From contig NZ_JNXT01000004.1 of assembly GCF_000716675.1 (NCBI RefSeq), positions 1 to 64,000 of the forward strand: DNA of 64,000 nucleotides, given 5' to 3'. This document shows, piece after piece, positions 17,448 to 27,899 of the stretch. A program made the position numbers and the translations under genes. Position 1 is the stretch's first letter. The number at the start of each line of letters is the position of its first letter. The notes below the pieces were generated by a model that had not been told where the DNA came from, did not search any database, and saw only the letters and a list, made by a program, of their open reading frames with translations. Origin of the DNA: Streptomyces alboflavus (GTDB taxonomy: Bacteria; Actinomycetota; Actinomycetes; Streptomycetales; Streptomycetaceae).

Positions 17448-20400
17448 TCAGGGGTTTCCGGCGTGGGCGAGCAGGTCGCGTACGTGCGCGGCCTCGGGGC
17501 TGCCGACACGTTCGAACAGGGACAGGGCGTCCTGCCAGCAGGTGTGCGCGCGTTCCTGCTGCCCGAGCCTGCGCAGCGCCCGGGCGAGGACGGACAGCAC
17601 ACCGGCGACCCGCCGGTCGCCGCCGATGTCGCGCAGGAGGACGAGGGCCCGTTCGCCGTGCGCGGCGGCCGCGGGCGCGCGGGCGGCGGCCAGGTGGGCG
17701 GTGGCCATGCGGAAGTGGGTCATGCCGGTCCAGTACGGCTGTCTGCTCTCCTGGAACATCACGAGGCCCTGGTGGAACCGTTCGAGCGCCTCGTCGTGGC
17801 GGCCCGCCTCGTGCAGGGCGAGGCCGAGCGCGTAGTAGCCGTTCGCGAGCCGCAGGGTGGCGCCGAGTCCGCGCCACAGCTCCACCGACTGCTCGGACGC
17901 GGCGATCGCGCTCTCGGTCTGCCCGAGACCGAGCTGAGCCCGGCCCAGGTTCATGAGCATGGCCGTCTCGCCGTAGCGGTTGCCGTCGTCCCTGAAGGCG
18001 CCGAGTGCCTGGGTGAAGCAGGCCGCGGCGGCCCGGTGGCGGCCGTGGAAGACGGCGAGCAGGCCGAGCAGGTTGGGCGCGTAGCCGAGCGTGAGCGCGT
18101 CGTCGGCGGCGGCGCCGAGGGCGTGAGCGCGCTCGGCCTCCTCGCGCGCACGCTCCACGCGGCCCGCCAAGTGGTGCACTTGGCCGAGAACCACCCTGGC
18201 GCGGCCCTCGGCGCGCGGATCGCCGCCGCGCCGGGCCTCCTCGGCCACGGCTGACGCCGCCGACGCGTACGGCTGCCGGTGGGCGCCCGACTCCATCAGG
18301 TCCTGCGTCACCAGCAGGACGTCGGCGGCCATGGGCGCGAGCGCCGGTTCCGCCGCGCACTGGCGCACCGCGGCGAGCAGGGCGGGCCCTTCGGAGAACA
18401 GCCAGTCCAGGGCCTGTTGGCGGTCGTCGAACGGCAGGGCCCGGCGGCCGGTGGGCGCCAGGTGTTCCAGGAGCCGGTCCCCCGGGTTCTCCAGCGCGTA
18501 CGCGTGGCAGGCCGTGGCCAGGTAGAAGCCGAGCAGCCGGGACAGCACGGCCCCGCGGTCCCCGTCCGGGTCCTCGCGTACGGCGCGGTCGCGGGCGAAG
18601 AGGCGCAGCAGGTCGTGGTGGTGGTAGCGGCCCGGGGCGGCGGATTCGAGGAGACCGGTGTCGACCAGGGACTCCAGGAGGCGCTCGCTGGTGTCCTCGT
18701 CCTCGTCCAGGACGGCGGCGGCCGCGGCGAGGGAGATGTCGGCGCCGTCCGGCAGCGCGAGGCGCCGGAAGGCCCGGGCGGGCGCGGGCTCCAACTGGCC
18801 GTAACCCAGCTCGAAGGAGGCGTCCACGGCGAGGTCGCCGACGCGCAGCTGGTCGAGTCTGCGGCGTTCGTCGGCGAGCCGCCCGGCCAGGGTGGAGACC
18901 GCCCAGGCGGGGCGGGCGACCAGGCGTGCGGCGGCGATGCGGATCGCGAGGGGCAGGTAGCCGCAGGCGGCGACGGTCTCGCGGCAGGCGGTCGGCTCGG
19001 CCGCGGCACGCGGGGCGCCGACGACGCGCGTGAAGAGGGCGAGGGCCTCCTGCTCGGTCATGACGTCGAGGTCGAGCACCTGCGCGCCGGGGGCCGCGAC
19101 GAGCCGTGCGCGGCTCGTGATCAGCACGGCGCAGCCAGGGGCGCCGGGCAGCAGGGGGCGCACCTGGGCCTCGCCGTGCGCGTTGTCGAGCAGGACCAGG
19201 ACCCGGCGTCCGGCCAGGGTGGACCGGTAGAGCGCCGACCGTTCCTCGTGGTCGTCGGGGAGGGCTGAGTCGGGGACGCCGAGGGCGCGCAGGAAGGCAC
19301 CCAGGACGTCGTGGGGCCCGGCGGGCCGGGCGCTCTGGCCGAGGAGGTCCGCGTAGAGCTGCCCGTCGGGGAAGTGGCCGCGGACGGCATGGGCCACCCG
19401 CACGGCGAGCGTGGTCTTGCCGACGCCGCCGAGTCCGCGCACCGAGGCGATGGGCATCACCCGGCCCGGGTCGCGCAGCAGCTCGCGCCGCAGGTGTGCC
19501 GTGGCGGCGGCCCGGCCGGTGAAGTCGGCGAGGTCGGCCGGGAGTTGGGCCAGGCGCGCTCCCGGGGGCGGCGGCTCGTCCTCGCCGCCGGTGTCGGCGG
19601 GCGCGGCGAGGGCGGGGTCCGCGTGCAGGACGCGCTGGTGCAGTGCCGTCAGCTCCGGGCCCGGGCCGACGCCGAGTTCCTCGTCGAGCATGCGGCGGGT
19701 GTCGGCGTAGACGCCCAGGGCCTCGCCCTGGCGTCCGCCGCGGTAGAGCGCCAGCATCAGCAGGGCGCGCAGGTCCTCGCGCAGAGGGTGCTCGGCCGTC
19801 AGCGAGGTCAGTTCGGATACGGCGTCCAGGTGTCCGCCGAGTTCCAGGTCGAGGGCGAGGCGGTGTTCGAGCAGGGCCAGGCGCCATTCGGCGAGGCGGG
19901 AGCGCTGGGCGTCGGCGAAGGGGCCGGGGACGCCGCCCAGGGGCTCCCCGTGCCAGAGCGCGAGCGCGTCGCGCAGTGCCTGCCGGGCGCGGTGCGGGTC
20001 GTGTGCGGCGCGGGCCTCGGCCGCCTGCGCCTCGTGCTGCTCGCACCGGGCCAGGTCGAGCGCCCCGTCCGGCAGGGCGATCGCGTATCCCCCGGCCTCG
20101 GAGACGAGGGTGCGGCGGCCGAGGGCCTTGCGGAGCCGGGAGGCGTAGGTGCGCAGGGCGGGGAGCGCCTGGGCGGGGGGCGTCTGGCCCCAGATGGCGT
20201 CGATGAGTTCGCTCGCGGTCGCCGTGCGTCCGGCCCGCAGCAGCAGCGCGGCCAGCAGAGCCCGTTCCTGGGGGCGGCCCTCGGGCAGCGCCTGCGCACC
20301 GCACCACACCCGGACAGGACCGAGCACCTGGAAACGCAGCGGGGACGCGGGCCGCCCCGCGGTGCGGCCCGGGTCCTCGGCCCGCGCGGGGGTCCTGCCG

Positions 20401-20666
20401 GGGCCGGGCGGTGCGCGGCGGTGGTCGGGAAGCGTGAAGCCGAGCCGCTCCAGGGGCATGCCGAACATCTCCTCCAGCACCCGCTGGCTGGAGGGGCGCG
20501 GGCAGGGCGGATCGGGCTGCCGCCAGCGGTGCAGCTGGCGCGCGGTGATCCGCCGCGGCTCGCCGAGCCGCCACGCCGTGGCGTCGTACACCGCGATGAA
20601 CACCGCGGGCTGCTGCCACTGGCGCCGGGCGCAAAGGCGGGCGAAGACCGACTGCTGTGTCGCCAT
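17448..20666 (-). CDS. AfsR-like SARP regulator: OmpR wHTH, BTAD, NB-ARC, TPR
   Basis: 1072 residues. After an N-terminal helical segment (1-80), an OmpR-type winged helix occupies about 111-200 (FQVLGPVRVW...RPQERALLAALLLRAG...LRTYASRLRKALG), the bacterial transcriptional activation domain about 205-350, and an NB-ARC ATPase follows with P-loop GLGGVGKTT at 411-419, Walker B RVLVLLDNAH and VLITSRARL. TPR repeats fill the C-terminal third (GRAQLGLGQTESAIAASEQS, GLALHEAGRHDEALERFHQG). This is the AfsR domain order; such proteins activate secondary-metabolite or developmental genes at direct heptad repeats. ATG at 20666 with GGGAGG five bases upstream. The nearby targets are not evident. It is divergent from an I36-type gene. 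Confidence 0.92.
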   Translation of the reverse strand: MATQQSVFARLCARRQWQQPAVFIAVYDATAWRLGEPRRITARQLHRWRQPDPPCPRPSSQRVLEEMFGMPLERLGFTLPDHRRAPPGPGRTPARAEDPGRTAGRPASPLRFQVLGPVRVWCGAQALPEGRPQERALLAALLLRAGRTATASELIDAIWGQTPPAQALPALRTYASRLRKALGRRTLVSEAGGYAIALPDGALDLARCEQHEAQAAEARAAHDPHRARQALRDALALWHGEPLGGVPGPFADAQRSRLAEWRLALLEHRLALDLELGGHLDAVSELTSLTAEHPLREDLRALLMLALYRGGRQGEALGVYADTRRMLDEELGVGPGPELTALHQRVLHADPALAAPADTGGEDEPPPPGARLAQLPADLADFTGRAAATAHLRRELLRDPGRVMPIASVRGLGGVGKTTLAVRVAHAVRGHFPDGQLYADLLGQSARPAGPHDVLGAFLRALGVPDSALPDDHEERSALYRSTLAGRRVLVLLDNAHGEAQVRPLLPGAPGCAVLITSRARLVAAPGAQVLDLDVMTEQEALALFTRVVGAPRAAAEPTACRETVAACGYLPLAIRIAAARLVARPAWAVSTLAGRLADERRRLDQLRVGDLAVDASFELGYGQLEPAPARAFRRLALPDGADISLAAAAAVLDEDEDTSERLLESLVDTGLLESAAPGRYHHHDLLRLFARDRAVREDPDGDRGAVLSRLLGFYLATACHAYALENPGDRLLEHLAPTGRRALPFDDRQQALDWLFSEGPALLAAVRQCAAEPALAPMAADVLLVTQDLMESGAHRQPYASAASAVAEEARRGGDPRAEGRARVVLGQVHHLAGRVERAREEAERAHALGAAADDALTLGYAPNLLGLLAVFHGRHRAAAACFTQALGAFRDDGNRYGETAMLMNLGRAQLGLGQTESAIAASEQSVELWRGLGATLRLANGYYALGLALHEAGRHDEALERFHQGLVMFQESRQPYWTGMTHFRMATAHLAAARAPAAAAHGERALVLLRDIGGDRRVAGVLSVLARALRRLGQQERAHTCWQDALSLFERVGSPEAAHVRDLLAHAGNP

Positions 20667-20969
20667 GCCCGCCTCCCGGCTCTCGCGGCCGACGGCTCGG
20701 GCGGCTCGCTCCGGCCGACGGCTCAAGCTAGCGGCCGCCGCGATGCGGTCACAGGTGTCTTACCGGACGAAAAGTCCGGCCGGAAGTCCGGCGGCATGGC
20801 CGCGGCTCGGGCACGGGACGGCTCCGACCACGGTGTTTCGCCGGGAGGTCCGCCTCGTGGGCGTGGTCATCGGACGGACAGTGCGCGGAGGCGGCCTGGT
20901 GAGCGCGCCGGTGTTGACTCGTCCTCGTCCGGCACATCGGCGCGAAGAAGAGAAGGAGAGGACGAGAAC
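20667..20969. other. Divergent intergenic region upstream of the SARP and I36-type genes
   Basis: About 300 bases without a gene. It holds an inverted repeat CCGGAC-gaaaa-GTCCGG (20763-20779) next to another CCGGAAGTCCGG, close to the SARP start, and a -35-like TTGACT at 20914 ahead of the plus-strand gene with no convincing -10. Confidence 0.4.
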
Positions 20970-21407
20970 ATGACGGCACGCATTTCCACGCGTCTGGCGC
21001 TGATTTCAGGTGCGACGCTGCTGGGCGGAGGTCTCGCGTTCGCCCCCTCGGCCGGCGCGGCCTCGCCGGAGGCCCCGGCACGGACGTCGGCCGGGGTGTC
21101 CGCGCCGGCCGGGGCGGAGCAGGCCGCCGCTCCGCCCGGCTGCCCGCGTGAGTACTACTGCGTGTACCTGCACGCGAGGTACGGGGGCGAGGACTACTTC
21201 TTCAAGGACGACAACAGGTCGTGGTCGCGCTGGGCGATCTTCAACAACGACTCCTCGTCGTGGAACAACGGTGTTTCGGGGCTCGGTGTGGCCCTGTACG
21301 GCGAGGAGAACTACGGGCGCAAGCTGGGCTGTCTGCCGAGGGGACAGGGCTGGACCCAGCACCGGCCGAACGACGACGGCGAGAGCAACAAGTGGATGCG
21401 GTGCTGA
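20970..21407 (+). CDS. Secreted peptidase-inhibitor family I36-like protein
   Basis: 145 residues with a Sec signal peptide (residues 1-30, cleavage near AGAAS). The mature part has a four-cysteine beta/gamma-crystallin-like domain: CPREYYCVYLHARYGGEDYFF, then W-rich SWSRWAIFNNDSSSWNNGVSGLGVALY, and CLPRGQGW...KWMRC. This matches the Streptomyces I36 inhibitor (SMI) type of small extracellular protein. AAGGAG and GAGAGG lie upstream of the ATG. Probably secreted and disulfide-bonded, inhibiting a peptidase or binding the cell surface; inhibition is inferred from family only. Confidence 0.8.
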   Translation: MTARISTRLALISGATLLGGGLAFAPSAGAASPEAPARTSAGVSAPAGAEQAAAPPGCPREYYCVYLHARYGGEDYFFKDDNRSWSRWAIFNNDSSSWNNGVSGLGVALYGEENYGRKLGCLPRGQGWTQHRPNDDGESNKWMRC

Positions 21408-21509
21408 GGGCCTTCCCCTCCAGTTCCGCTCCGGCTCGCTGAGCGGCACCACACAGCCCGGGGCCGGGCGCGTCGCGAGGGGGGCTCGCGCGGGCCCGCC
21501 TCGGGACGT

Positions 21510-21539
21510 CCGGGCACGGTCACGGGGGGCCGTGCCCGG
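21510..21539 (+). terminator. Hairpin downstream of the I36-type gene
   Basis: Arms CCGGGCACGG (21510-21519) and CCGTGCCCGG (21530-21539), perfect over 10 bp with a 10-base loop, about 100 bases after the stop. It is followed by C-rich direct repeats (two copies of a roughly 20-base CCCCCTCCGCCCGCCCCGAA-like unit, 21553-21595). Confidence 0.6.
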
Positions 21540-21665
21540 CCACTGCTCCTCTTCCCCCTCCGCCCGCCCCGAATTCCCCCTCCGCCCGCCCCGAACCGCC
21601 CCGCCCGTCCCGAACCGCGCCCGCACCGCCCCGGCCCACCAGGGCGTACCCGACCGGAGGTTCCC

Positions 21666-22631
21666 ATGCAGCGCGTCGTGACTCCCCGCCGGGCGGCGGT
21701 CGCCGGATGCGTGGCGCTGCTGCTCGCCGCGTGCTCCCCGCAGGAGGACGCCGCCTCGCCGCACTCCGACCGGCCCGGGCAGCCGAACGTACTGGACCGG
21801 GCGGCCCTCGCCCGCGTCAAGGGAACCGAGGCGCAGCAGAAGCGGCTCCACGCCGCGCAGGAACGGCTCATCGTCCGCTGCATGGCGGACCGGGGCTTCA
21901 GCTACCGGCCCAACCCCTGGTTCGTGCCTCGCACTCCCGGTGAGGACGACCCGCGCAGGGGCGATCAGGTGGAGCGGCGCCGCCAGGTCGGGTACGAGGC
22001 CGCCGCGCATCTGCGCAAGGTACGGCTCCCCGCGGATCCCAACGCCGCCTACGTGCGGTCGCTGACCGCGGCGAAGCGGACCTCGTACACCGCGGCGCTC
22101 TTCGGCACGCTCGGCCACAAGGTCCTGGCGAAGCTGCCCGACGGCAGCGAGACCTACATATACGCCGACGGTTGCAACGCACGGGCGCTGCAGGACCTTT
22201 ACGGGGATCTGAAGGTGTGGATGCGGGCGCAGATGGTGGCGACCAACCTCGACGCCGAGATCGACCGCAGGCTCCTGAACAACAAGCGGGTCACGGCGCT
22301 CGACGCCCCCTGGAGCCGCTGCATGGCCGCCTCCGGACACCGCTACCGCGACACGTCCGCGGCCAGGTCGGCGGTCTTCGAGGGCTACGACAAGGCGCTG
22401 CGGCAGAAGTCCGCGCGCGGCGAGGCCGCGGCGCGGCGCCGCGAGACGGCGGTGGCCGTCGCCGACGCCACCTGCGACGCGTCCGTGGGCCGGGCCCGCC
22501 TCGTCCGCTCCCTCGACCGCCACTACCGCGAGCAGGTCGCCGACGACCGCGCCCGTGAGATCGCCACCTATCGGTCCCTGCGCGCGAAGGCGCTCTCGGC
22601 GGTGGCGGGCCGGGAGGCCGACGCCCGCTGA
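21666..22631 (+). CDS. Secreted lipoprotein of unknown function
   Basis: 321 residues. Signal peptide II: basic MQRVVTPRR, hydrophobic core and lipobox LLAAC with the acylated Cys at 23. The mature protein is helical and charged with four further cysteines (RCMADRGF, DGCNAR, RCMAASGHRY, ATCDASV). The sequence RCMADRGFSYRPNPW and later MAASGHRYRD recall the Streptomyces extracellular lipoproteins that carry duplicated C-M-x-x-x-G-H/F motifs. GGAGG lies just upstream of the ATG (ACCGGAGGTTCCC). No enzyme signature. Its neighbours are a secreted I36-type protein and a peptide importer. Confidence 0.82.
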   Translation: MQRVVTPRRAAVAGCVALLLAACSPQEDAASPHSDRPGQPNVLDRAALARVKGTEAQQKRLHAAQERLIVRCMADRGFSYRPNPWFVPRTPGEDDPRRGDQVERRRQVGYEAAAHLRKVRLPADPNAAYVRSLTAAKRTSYTAALFGTLGHKVLAKLPDGSETYIYADGCNARALQDLYGDLKVWMRAQMVATNLDAEIDRRLLNNKRVTALDAPWSRCMAASGHRYRDTSAARSAVFEGYDKALRQKSARGEAAARRRETAVAVADATCDASVGRARLVRSLDRHYREQVADDRAREIATYRSLRAKALSAVAGREADAR

Positions 22632-22982
22632 GCCCGGCTCGCGGGCGCCCCCCGACTTCGCTTGTCCCGTCGCCCCGGCTCCCCCCGCCCCGTCCGCCCT
22701 CGGAACCTCTTTGGCCGGACGGACAAAACATGTGCGGGATCTCTGGACCGGCACCGCATGCACGCGGTCATGAACGGGAGAAAGACTACGCGCAAGCTGC
22801 CTGCAAGGAGTTTCGCGGGGCAGTGACCGCTCTTCCCACTTTTGATTCCTCCTTTTGATTCCTCGCGCAGGCCCTCACCTTTCTTGAGCGCTATGTCGAC
22901 GGCGCAAGGACTGCGTTCTCCTTTTCCAGGCGTACCGGAATTCCCGCCATGCCCGCCGGATTTCCGAGAAGGGCCCTGCAGC
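22632..22982. other. Intergenic region upstream of the peptide transporter operon
   Basis: About 350 bases without a supported gene, expected to carry the transporter promoter. A 12-base unit CTTTTGATTCCT occurs twice in tandem (22839-22850 and 22852-22863) in a T-rich patch. No clear operator was recognised. Confidence 0.5.
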
Positions 22983-24002
22983 ATGAAAGCACCATCGCCC
23001 GAGCCACCCGTCGAGGCGGCACCCGACGTGCCCGCGGAGACGGAGGTGTCCAGCTCCGACGGCGCCGCGGACGGCACGTCCGTGCGGGGGCGCTCCCTGG
23101 GGCGGATCGCCTGGGAGCGCCTCAAGAGCGACAGGCTCGCTCTCACGGGCGGCATCGTCGTGCTCCTCCTCGTCGTCGTGGCCCTGCTCGCCCCGGTGCT
23201 CACCGGCATCGTCGGCCAGGACCCCGAGACCCACCACGAGGACCTGATCAACCCCCTGTTCGGCACGCCGACCGGCTCCCTCGGCGGCATCAGCGGCGAC
23301 CACCTCCTGGGCGTGGAACCGGTCAACGGCCGCGACATCTTCGCCCGCATCCTGTACGGCGCCCGGATCTCGCTGCTCGTCGGCTTCCTCTCGGCCGTGG
23401 TCGCGGTCGTCCTGGGCACCGTCCTCGGCATCCTGGCGGGCTTCTTCGGCGGCTGGGTGGACACGGTCATCAGCCGCGTCATGGACGGCCTGCTCGCCTT
23501 CCCGCAGCTGCTCTTCATCATCGCGCTGGTCTCCGTCATGCCGAACGACATGCTGGGTCTCACCGGATCGAGCGTGCGCGTCTTCGTGATGATCCTCGTC
23601 ATCGGCTTCTTCGGCTGGCCCTACATCGGACGCGTCGTGCGCGGCCAGGCCCTCTCCCTGCGGACACGGGAGTACGTCGAAGCGGCCCGGTCGCTGGGCG
23701 CCGGGCGCCGCCACATCCTCTTCAAGGAACTGCTGCCCAACCTCGTCGCACCGATCATCGTGTACACGACGATGATGATCCCCACCAACATCCTCACCGA
23801 AGCGGCACTCAGCTTCCTGGGCGTGGGCGTCAAACCCCCCACGGCCTCCTGGGGGCAGATGCTCTCGAGGGCGATCGACTACTACGACTCGGACCCCATG
23901 TACATGGTCGTGCCCGGCACGGCGATCTTCGTCACGGTCCTTGCCTTCAATCTCCTCGGCGACGGCGTGCGGGACGCGCTCGACCCGAAGGGTTCCCGCT
24001 GA
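22983..24002 (+). CDS. Peptide ABC transporter permease, DppC/OppC type
   Basis: 339 residues. An acidic, Pro-rich cytosolic N-terminus of about 50 residues precedes six membrane segments. The binding-protein-dependent permease EAA loop is visible (YVEAARSLGAGRRHILFKELLPN, about 225-248), and the N-terminal OppC feature (WERLKSDRLALTGGIVVLLL) is present. The ATG at 22983 with AAGGG nine bases upstream is preferred to longer frames beginning at 22842. It is the first gene of a five-gene importer operon (DppC, binding lipoprotein, DppB, DppD, DppF); the permease pairs with the DppB protein at 25845. Confidence 0.9.
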   Translation: MKAPSPEPPVEAAPDVPAETEVSSSDGAADGTSVRGRSLGRIAWERLKSDRLALTGGIVVLLLVVVALLAPVLTGIVGQDPETHHEDLINPLFGTPTGSLGGISGDHLLGVEPVNGRDIFARILYGARISLLVGFLSAVVAVVLGTVLGILAGFFGGWVDTVISRVMDGLLAFPQLLFIIALVSVMPNDMLGLTGSSVRVFVMILVIGFFGWPYIGRVVRGQALSLRTREYVEAARSLGAGRRHILFKELLPNLVAPIIVYTTMMIPTNILTEAALSFLGVGVKPPTASWGQMLSRAIDYYDSDPMYMVVPGTAIFVTVLAFNLLGDGVRDALDPKGSR

Positions 24003-24068
24003 ACCGCGGTGCCCCCAGCGGCCCGTGGCACTCACACGGTGTTTCCCGTCAATTCCGGAGGATCCGAG

Positions 24069-25841
24069 ATGGTGACTACCCAGCGCGCCCCAGGGCGGCG
24101 CAAGCAGACCCTGGCCGCCGCCGCGGTGGCCGCCGCCCTGCTGACCACGGCGGCGTGCGGCGACGGCAAGGAGGACGCGGCCGGCTATGACGCCGCGAAC
24201 AACAAGGTGCTCAACGCCAGTTCCCAGAAGGGCGGTGAGCTGAAGTTCGCCGGTTCCCAGGACGCCGACTCCTGGGACACCACGCGCGGCTACTACGGTT
24301 TCGCCTGGAACTTCATGCGCTACTACAGCCGTCAATTGCTGTCGTACAAGACCGAGCCCGGAAAGGCGGGCGCGGAACTGACGCCGGACCTCGCCACGAA
24401 CGCGGGCAGGATCTCGAACAACGGCAAGACCTACACGTTCGACCTGCGCGACGGGATCACCTGGGAGGACGGCAAGCCGATCACCTCCAAGGACCTCAAG
24501 TACGGCATCGAGCGCCAGTGGGCACAGGACGTGCTGTCCGGCGGTCCGGTCTACCTCAAGGACGTCCTCGACCCGGACGGCGCGTACCCGGGCCCCTACA
24601 AGGACAAGTCGGCCGACAGACTGGGCCTGAAGTCGATCGAGACGCCCGACGACAGAACGATCGTCTTCAACCTGCCGCGCGCCAACAGCGACTTCACGCA
24701 GATGCTCGCGACACCGTCGGCCTCCCCCGTGCGCCAGGACAAGGACACCAAGTCCAAGTACGGCCTCAGGCCGTTCTCGAGCGGCCCCTACAAGTTCGAT
24801 GCGTACGCGCCGGGAAAGAGCCTGAAGCTGGTCCGCAACACGCGGTGGAAAGCCGCGTCGGACCCGATCCGCAAGGCGTACCCGGACACCATCAGCGCCA
24901 CGTTCTTCGCGAACGCGGGCGACATGGACCAGCGCCTGATCAACGGCGACTACCATCTGGACCTCAACCAGACGGGCCCGTCGCCGCAGGGTCGTACCAC
25001 CGCCCTCAAGCAGCACAAGGGCAACCTGGACAACCCGCTCACCAGCTACATCCGTTACGCGGTCTTCCCGCGGAGCGTGCCGCCGTTCGACAACATCCAC
25101 TGCCGCAAGGCCGTGATCCACGGTGCGGACCACGTCTCGCTGCAGAACGCGCGCGGCGGCCCGCTCGCCGGTGGTGACATCGCCACCAACATGCTCCCGC
25201 CGTCCGTGCCGGGCGCCGAGGGGCAGAAGTACGACCCGTACAAGATCGCCGGGGACGGCAAGAAGGGCGACATCGAGAAGGCCAAGGAGGAACTCAAGGC
25301 CTGCGGTCGCCCGGACGGCTTCCGGACCACCATCGCGGTCCGCAACAACAAACATGCGGAGGTCGCGACCGCCGAGTCCCTCCAGGCATCGCTGAAGAAG
25401 ATCGGCGTCCGCGCCGAGATCGACCAGTACGACGGCGCGCAGACCGCCGGCATCGTCGGCAGCCCCGCCCACGTCAAGAAGAAGAAGTACGGCATCGTCA
25501 TCGACGGCTGGGCCCCGGACTTCGGCACGGTCCAGGGCTTCGGTCTGCCGCTGTGGAGCAGCAAGTACATCCTGCAGAGCGGCAACAACAACTTCGCCCT
25601 GATCAAGGACAAGACGATCGACGGACTCTTCGACTCCTATGTGAAGGAGCTCGACGAGGGCGAGCAGGCCAGGATCGCCAAGGGCATCAACCACAGGGTG
25701 ATGGAGGGCGCGTACTACCTGCCCTTCACCTTCGAGAAGTTCCTCAACTGGCGCTCCCCGAAACTGACGAACGCGTACACCACCGACGGCTACAGCGGCA
25801 TGTACGACTTCGTCAACCTCGGCCTGAAGAACGCGAACTGA
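24069..25841 (+). CDS. Peptide-binding lipoprotein, SBP family 5
   Basis: 590 residues. Lipoprotein signal peptide with lipobox LTTAAC, acylated Cys at 30. The mature part is a family-5 solute-binding protein (GGELKFAGSQDADSWDTTRGYYGF, YTFDLRDGITWEDGKPITSKDLKYGIER, SSGPYKFDAYAPGKSLKLVRN). It captures oligopeptides or related ligands outside the cell and delivers them to the DppB/DppC channel. ATG at 24069 with GGAGG seven bases upstream. It is the second gene of the operon; the ligand cannot be told from sequence. Confidence 0.92.
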   Translation: MVTTQRAPGRRKQTLAAAAVAAALLTTAACGDGKEDAAGYDAANNKVLNASSQKGGELKFAGSQDADSWDTTRGYYGFAWNFMRYYSRQLLSYKTEPGKAGAELTPDLATNAGRISNNGKTYTFDLRDGITWEDGKPITSKDLKYGIERQWAQDVLSGGPVYLKDVLDPDGAYPGPYKDKSADRLGLKSIETPDDRTIVFNLPRANSDFTQMLATPSASPVRQDKDTKSKYGLRPFSSGPYKFDAYAPGKSLKLVRNTRWKAASDPIRKAYPDTISATFFANAGDMDQRLINGDYHLDLNQTGPSPQGRTTALKQHKGNLDNPLTSYIRYAVFPRSVPPFDNIHCRKAVIHGADHVSLQNARGGPLAGGDIATNMLPPSVPGAEGQKYDPYKIAGDGKKGDIEKAKEELKACGRPDGFRTTIAVRNNKHAEVATAESLQASLKKIGVRAEIDQYDGAQTAGIVGSPAHVKKKKYGIVIDGWAPDFGTVQGFGLPLWSSKYILQSGNNNFALIKDKTIDGLFDSYVKELDEGEQARIAKGINHRVMEGAYYLPFTFEKFLNWRSPKLTNAYTTDGYSGMYDFVNLGLKNAN

Positions 25842-25844
25842 GCC

Positions 25845-26839
<995 letters not shown>

Positions 26840-26843
<4 letters not shown>

Positions 26844-27877
26844 CGGCGTTCCTGGACGTGCGCGACCTGAAGGTGCACTTCCCCACCGACGACGGCCTGG
26901 TGAAGTCCGTCGACGGGCTCAGCTTCCAGCTGGAGAAGGGCCGGACCCTCGGCATCGTGGGCGAGTCCGGCTCCGGCAAGTCGGTGACCTCGCTCGCCGT
27001 GATGGGCCTGCACACCGCCGGCCAGTACGGCAGGCGCAAGGCACGGATATCGGGCGAGATCTGGCTGGACGGCACCGAACTGCTCGCGGCGGGCCCCGAC
27101 CACGTACGGGGACTCCGCGGGCGCGAGATGGCCATGATCTTCCAGGACCCGCTGTCCGCGCTGCACCCGTACTACACGATCGGCAAGCAGATCGTGGAGG
27201 CGTACCGGATCCACCACGACGTCGGGGCGAAGTCCGCCCGCAGGCGGGCGGTCGAGATGCTCGACCGGGTCGGCATCCCGCAGCCGGACAAGCGGGTGGA
27301 CAGCTACCCGCACGAGTTCTCCGGCGGCATGCGCCAGCGCGCGATGATCGCGATGTCGCTGGTCAACAACCCCGAGCTGCTCATCGCGGACGAGCCGACC
27401 ACCGCCCTGGACGTGACGGTGCAGGCGCAGATCCTGGACCTGATCCGGGACCTGCAGCGGGAGTTCGGCTCCGCGGTCGTCATCATCACCCACGACCTCG
27501 GAGTCGTCGCCGAACTGGCCGACGACATCCTGGTGATGTACGGCGGCCGCTGCGTCGAGCGCGGCCCGGCGGACCGGGTGTTCCACGAACCCCGGCACCC
27601 CTACACCTGGGGCCTGCTCGGCTCGATGCCGCGGCTCGACCGCGACCAGCAGGAACGCCTCGTCCCGGTCAAGGGCTCCCCGCCCTCCCTCATCAACCGC
27701 CCCTCCGGCTGCGCCTTCCACCCGCGCTGCCCGTACGCCGACGTCCCGAAGGACGACGTCACCCGCACGGTCCGCCCCGAACTGACCGAGGTCGGCGGGC
27801 GGCACTGGGCCGCCTGCCACATGTCGGCCGAGCAACAGAAGCGCATCTGGGCCGAAGAGATCGCGCCGAAGCTGTGA
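26840..27877 (+). CDS. Peptide ABC transporter ATPase, DppD/OppD type
   Basis: 345 residues. Walker [11 protein letters not shown]-loop [11 protein letters not shown], signature [12 protein letters not shown], Walker [13 protein letters not shown], switch His in ITHDLGVV. The C-terminal oligopeptide-transporter extension carries the Cys motif [13 protein letters not shown]...WAACH, which in DppD/OppD proteins can bind an Fe-S cluster. Begins within the DppB stop codon. It forms the ATPase heterodimer with the protein at 27900. Confidence 0.93.
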
Positions 27878-27899
27878 GCGAGAAACCGAGGACGCAGCC